From Empedobacter stercoris (lineage in GTDB: Bacteria > Bacteroidota > Bacteroidia > Flavobacteriales > Weeksellaceae), in contig NZ_CP104209.1 in NCBI RefSeq assembly GCF_025244765.1, forward strand, positions 2,610,501-2,674,500: a stretch of 64,000 nucleotides of DNA. The letters are read 5' to 3'. The position numbers and the translations under genes were made by a program. Below are positions 63,101 through 64,000 of this stretch, in pieces (positions within the stretch are counted from its first letter, which is position 1; every line of letters begins with the position of its first letter). Under the pieces are notes generated by a model. The model did not search any database. It worked only from the letters and a program-made list of their open reading frames with translations, and was not told where the DNA came from.

Positions 63101-64000
63101 ATACCTTTAGTGTTATTGCATAGCTCATCTGAAGATGAATTTTTGATTCAGAAAGCTAAAGAATTAGGGATAAATTCTCGTTTATTAAAACCAATAAAAT
63201 CAGAAGAATTATTCGAAACATTACGAAAAAGTATCATCGATTCGAAGGAAAATCAAACATTAGAAATAGAAGAACCAAACGAAAATACACAAGATTTTTC
63301 TAAACAATTTCATATTCTTATTGCTGATGATAATATGGTGAATATGGCACTGAATCAGCAAATCATAAAAAATATAGCACCAAATAGTGTGTTGTACACG
63401 GCTATAAATGGAGCTGAAGCAGTAGCTGTTTGTCAAGAAAATCAAGTTGATTTAATTTTAATGGATATTCAAATGCCAGAAATGAATGGTATTGATGCAA
63501 CGAAATTTATTCGATTGATTAATAATTATCAAGATGTCCCGATTATTGCCGTTACAGCGGGAAATGTGAAAGGCGAAAAAGAAAGATGTCTTGAGGTTGG
63601 TTTGACTGACTTCTTAGCGAAGCCAATTCGAGAAAATGATATAGTAGATATGATGAAAAAATGGTTGGATTTTTCTCAAGAAACGCAAAATGAAAACGAA
63701 GATTTTGGAAATCATATTGATGTATCAATGATTGATAATTATACAAAAGATGATGAATCGTTCAGAAAAACATTTATCGAAATTATTATCAATGAATTAG
63801 AAAAAGACAAAATAGCGTTTAATACGCATAGTAATAATAGAAATTTAGCACAAATCAATCAATTAGGTCACAAAGTAAAAGGAACTTCGAAAACGGCTGG
63901 ACTTTTTATTTTGGCTGATTTAACTGAACAAATTGAAAAAGCAACTACGATTAACTACGTAGAAGAAAACCAACTTATTATGCGAATAGAAAACGAAATT
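60110..64000 (+). CDS. Hybrid sensor histidine kinase with GAF, PAS, two receivers and HPt (partial)
   Basis: The frame is open to the right edge (1297 codons, no stop). A GAF domain (residues 20-165) is followed by four PAS-like segments (about 170-285, 294-405, 413-530, 543-660). Then come HisKA with MSHEIRTP (His686), a HATPase domain ([30 protein letters not shown]), receiver 1 (Asp972 in ILMDYHMP), receiver 2 (Asp1119 in [12 protein letters not shown]) and the start of an HPt domain (His1254 in [13 protein letters not shown]). It has no transmembrane helix at its start, so it senses in the cytoplasm. It is a phosphorelay whose final regulator is not shown. Confidence 0.9.
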   Translation, partial: MENFHIPTNEKQRLQAVYDYNLQGHDKDEELEVFANAASLICNAPIALISIFDENYQVIKANCGIDVDIVPRQQTICQFSLMEEEILVIDDVTKFEPAKNIAGVKAANIKFYAGVPLIDDNGNVLGTLCVNDHYPRTLDEKQRNLLIQLGKNITKLLVSKKRKKDAAYFQNIYKISNNLIGVADINGVLKSINPAFKKVLEVKNDQLIRSKNFLDFVSEKDKKKVQMFLADLKTNSGSIDFKCLMCSIETKEEKMVEWYTKLNTSYDNEIFLFGRDITLENSKKEELENSERKFRNFFNSSLGLMTIHDLDGNILSINKKGLESIGYTEEESKDLDLKKLIPKSNQKEYQIYIETILSKKQDSGLMSLIKKDGSLTYWLYNNILDKDNDGNPIVMSTAVDMTQRIILERDLNRVRQLLDHTYEVANVGGWKYDLVKQKLIWTDITKKIHEVELDYEPNVETSLNFYEAKSSYPKIKKAFRDAVEKGIGYDMELQIVTQKGKTIWVRCKGIPEFVNGKCVSVFGTFQDIDERKRYTLELARQKAIFETFINHVPASVAMFDKDMNYLTLSNQWCDEFVVKKKNVIGKSHYEMYNVPEERKAIYDACLQGESYSDEDMIYRTPKYDTDQHYLWAIHPWYINKKQIGGLIMFSQNITESVKKNKELKKAKKNADLASKAKSEFLANMSHEIRTPLNGVIGFSDLLLKTPLNPTQKQYLNFINDSANSLLSIINDILDFSKIESGRMDVLIEKNNLFELGNQVINVILYQAENKKIELLLNIDNNLPQFIWIDEVRLKQVLINLLGNAVKFTEKGEIELKISQVEPIKEGKKAKLRFSVRDTGIGIKPEKQSKIFDAFTQEDSTVSKRFGGTGLGLTISNKLLNYFGSHLELESEVDKGSTFYFDLEVDYEYNFNQQFDHLDEIKHVLIVDDNQSNQVILKHMLEFKKITSDLANNGMEALQKVLNGEVYDVILMDYHMPVLNGLETIQKIKEYVESKQTKIPLVLLHSSSEDEFLIQKAKELGINSRLLKPIKSEELFETLRKSIIDSKENQTLEIEEPNENTQDFSKQFHILIADDNMVNMALNQQIIKNIAPNSVLYTAINGAEAVAVCQENQVDLILMDIQMPEMNGIDATKFIRLINNYQDVPIIAVTAGNVKGEKERCLEVGLTDFLAKPIRENDIVDMMKKWLDFSQETQNENEDFGNHIDVSMIDNYTKDDESFRKTFIEIIINELEKDKIAFNTHSNNRNLAQINQLGHKVKGTSKTAGLFILADLTEQIEKATTINYVEENQLIMRIENEI

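Overview
The window is an AT-rich, gene-dense bacterial chromosome segment from a member of the Bacteroidota, most likely a flavobacterium of the Weeksellaceae type (Chryseobacterium/Empedobacter relatives). The signs are: repeated TAnnTTTG -7 promoter boxes with TTG about 19 bases upstream, weak ribosome binding sites, a secreted protein with a type IX secretion C-terminal tail, TonB/Omp85-type outer membrane proteins, and typical families such as DUF2851, DUF3817, DUF937 and GxxExxY. The genus assignment is inference. I see no prophage, plasmid functions, CRISPR array or rRNA.

Layout. 1-10314: arginine/carbamoyl-phosphate locus. argB starts at the left edge on the minus strand. Divergently runs GNAT acyltransferase-argR-argG-argC-argD-carA-carB, with two small passenger genes (a four-helix-bundle/IVS protein and a GxxExxY protein), each inside its own flanking inverted repeats. 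An ARG box overlaps the argR start, and the operon head has a structured leader. 10342-12686: minus-strand TPR gene, tcdA and tatD. 12811-15794: a GLUG-repeat T9SS cargo gene whose terminator hairpin has been split, exactly in its triloop, by a complete IS3-family element (IS150-like) with a 3-bp TAT duplication. 15846-22377: MdtD-like exporter, type I asparaginase, a coiled-coil secreted protein, a Kbp-like BON/LysM protein, an OmpA-type lipoprotein and an AAA ATPase with an odd Walker A.

22392-31247: META lipoprotein, pheT, dnaN (minus); GNAT, beta-carbonic anhydrase, a large AsmA-like protein with a triplicated module, and an SDR oxidoreductase (plus). 31309-35799: an outer-membrane beta-barrel receptor divergent from a histidine kinase/response regulator pair, with three 11-bp-phased repeats between them. 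35861-46426: gdhA, DUF937, a membrane-anchored SRPBCC/GyrI-like protein, uvrA, a zinc peptidase, DUF2851, PspC and a four-repeat helix-hairpin-helix protein. 46449-55728: M16 peptidase, crcB with a small membrane protein, a COG2509 flavoprotein, an I42 (chagasin-like) inhibitor facing a secreted C1 peptidase, an Omp85-type protein and DUF3817. 55761-56129: tRNA-Gly, tRNA-Leu, tRNA-Gly. 56231-57452: an unknown acidic protein and an alpha/beta-hydrolase lipoprotein. 57454-59995: cobT-cobS-cobC under a cobalamin riboswitch. 60110-64000: a large hybrid sensor kinase running off the right edge.

Most of this is ordinary core chromosome. The best candidates for something new are the arg operon architecture (leader, acyltransferase, two repeat-bounded passengers), the IS in a terminator loop, the peptidase/inhibitor pair, and several uncharacterised operator-like repeats. 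I did not find a clearly new defence or mobile system.
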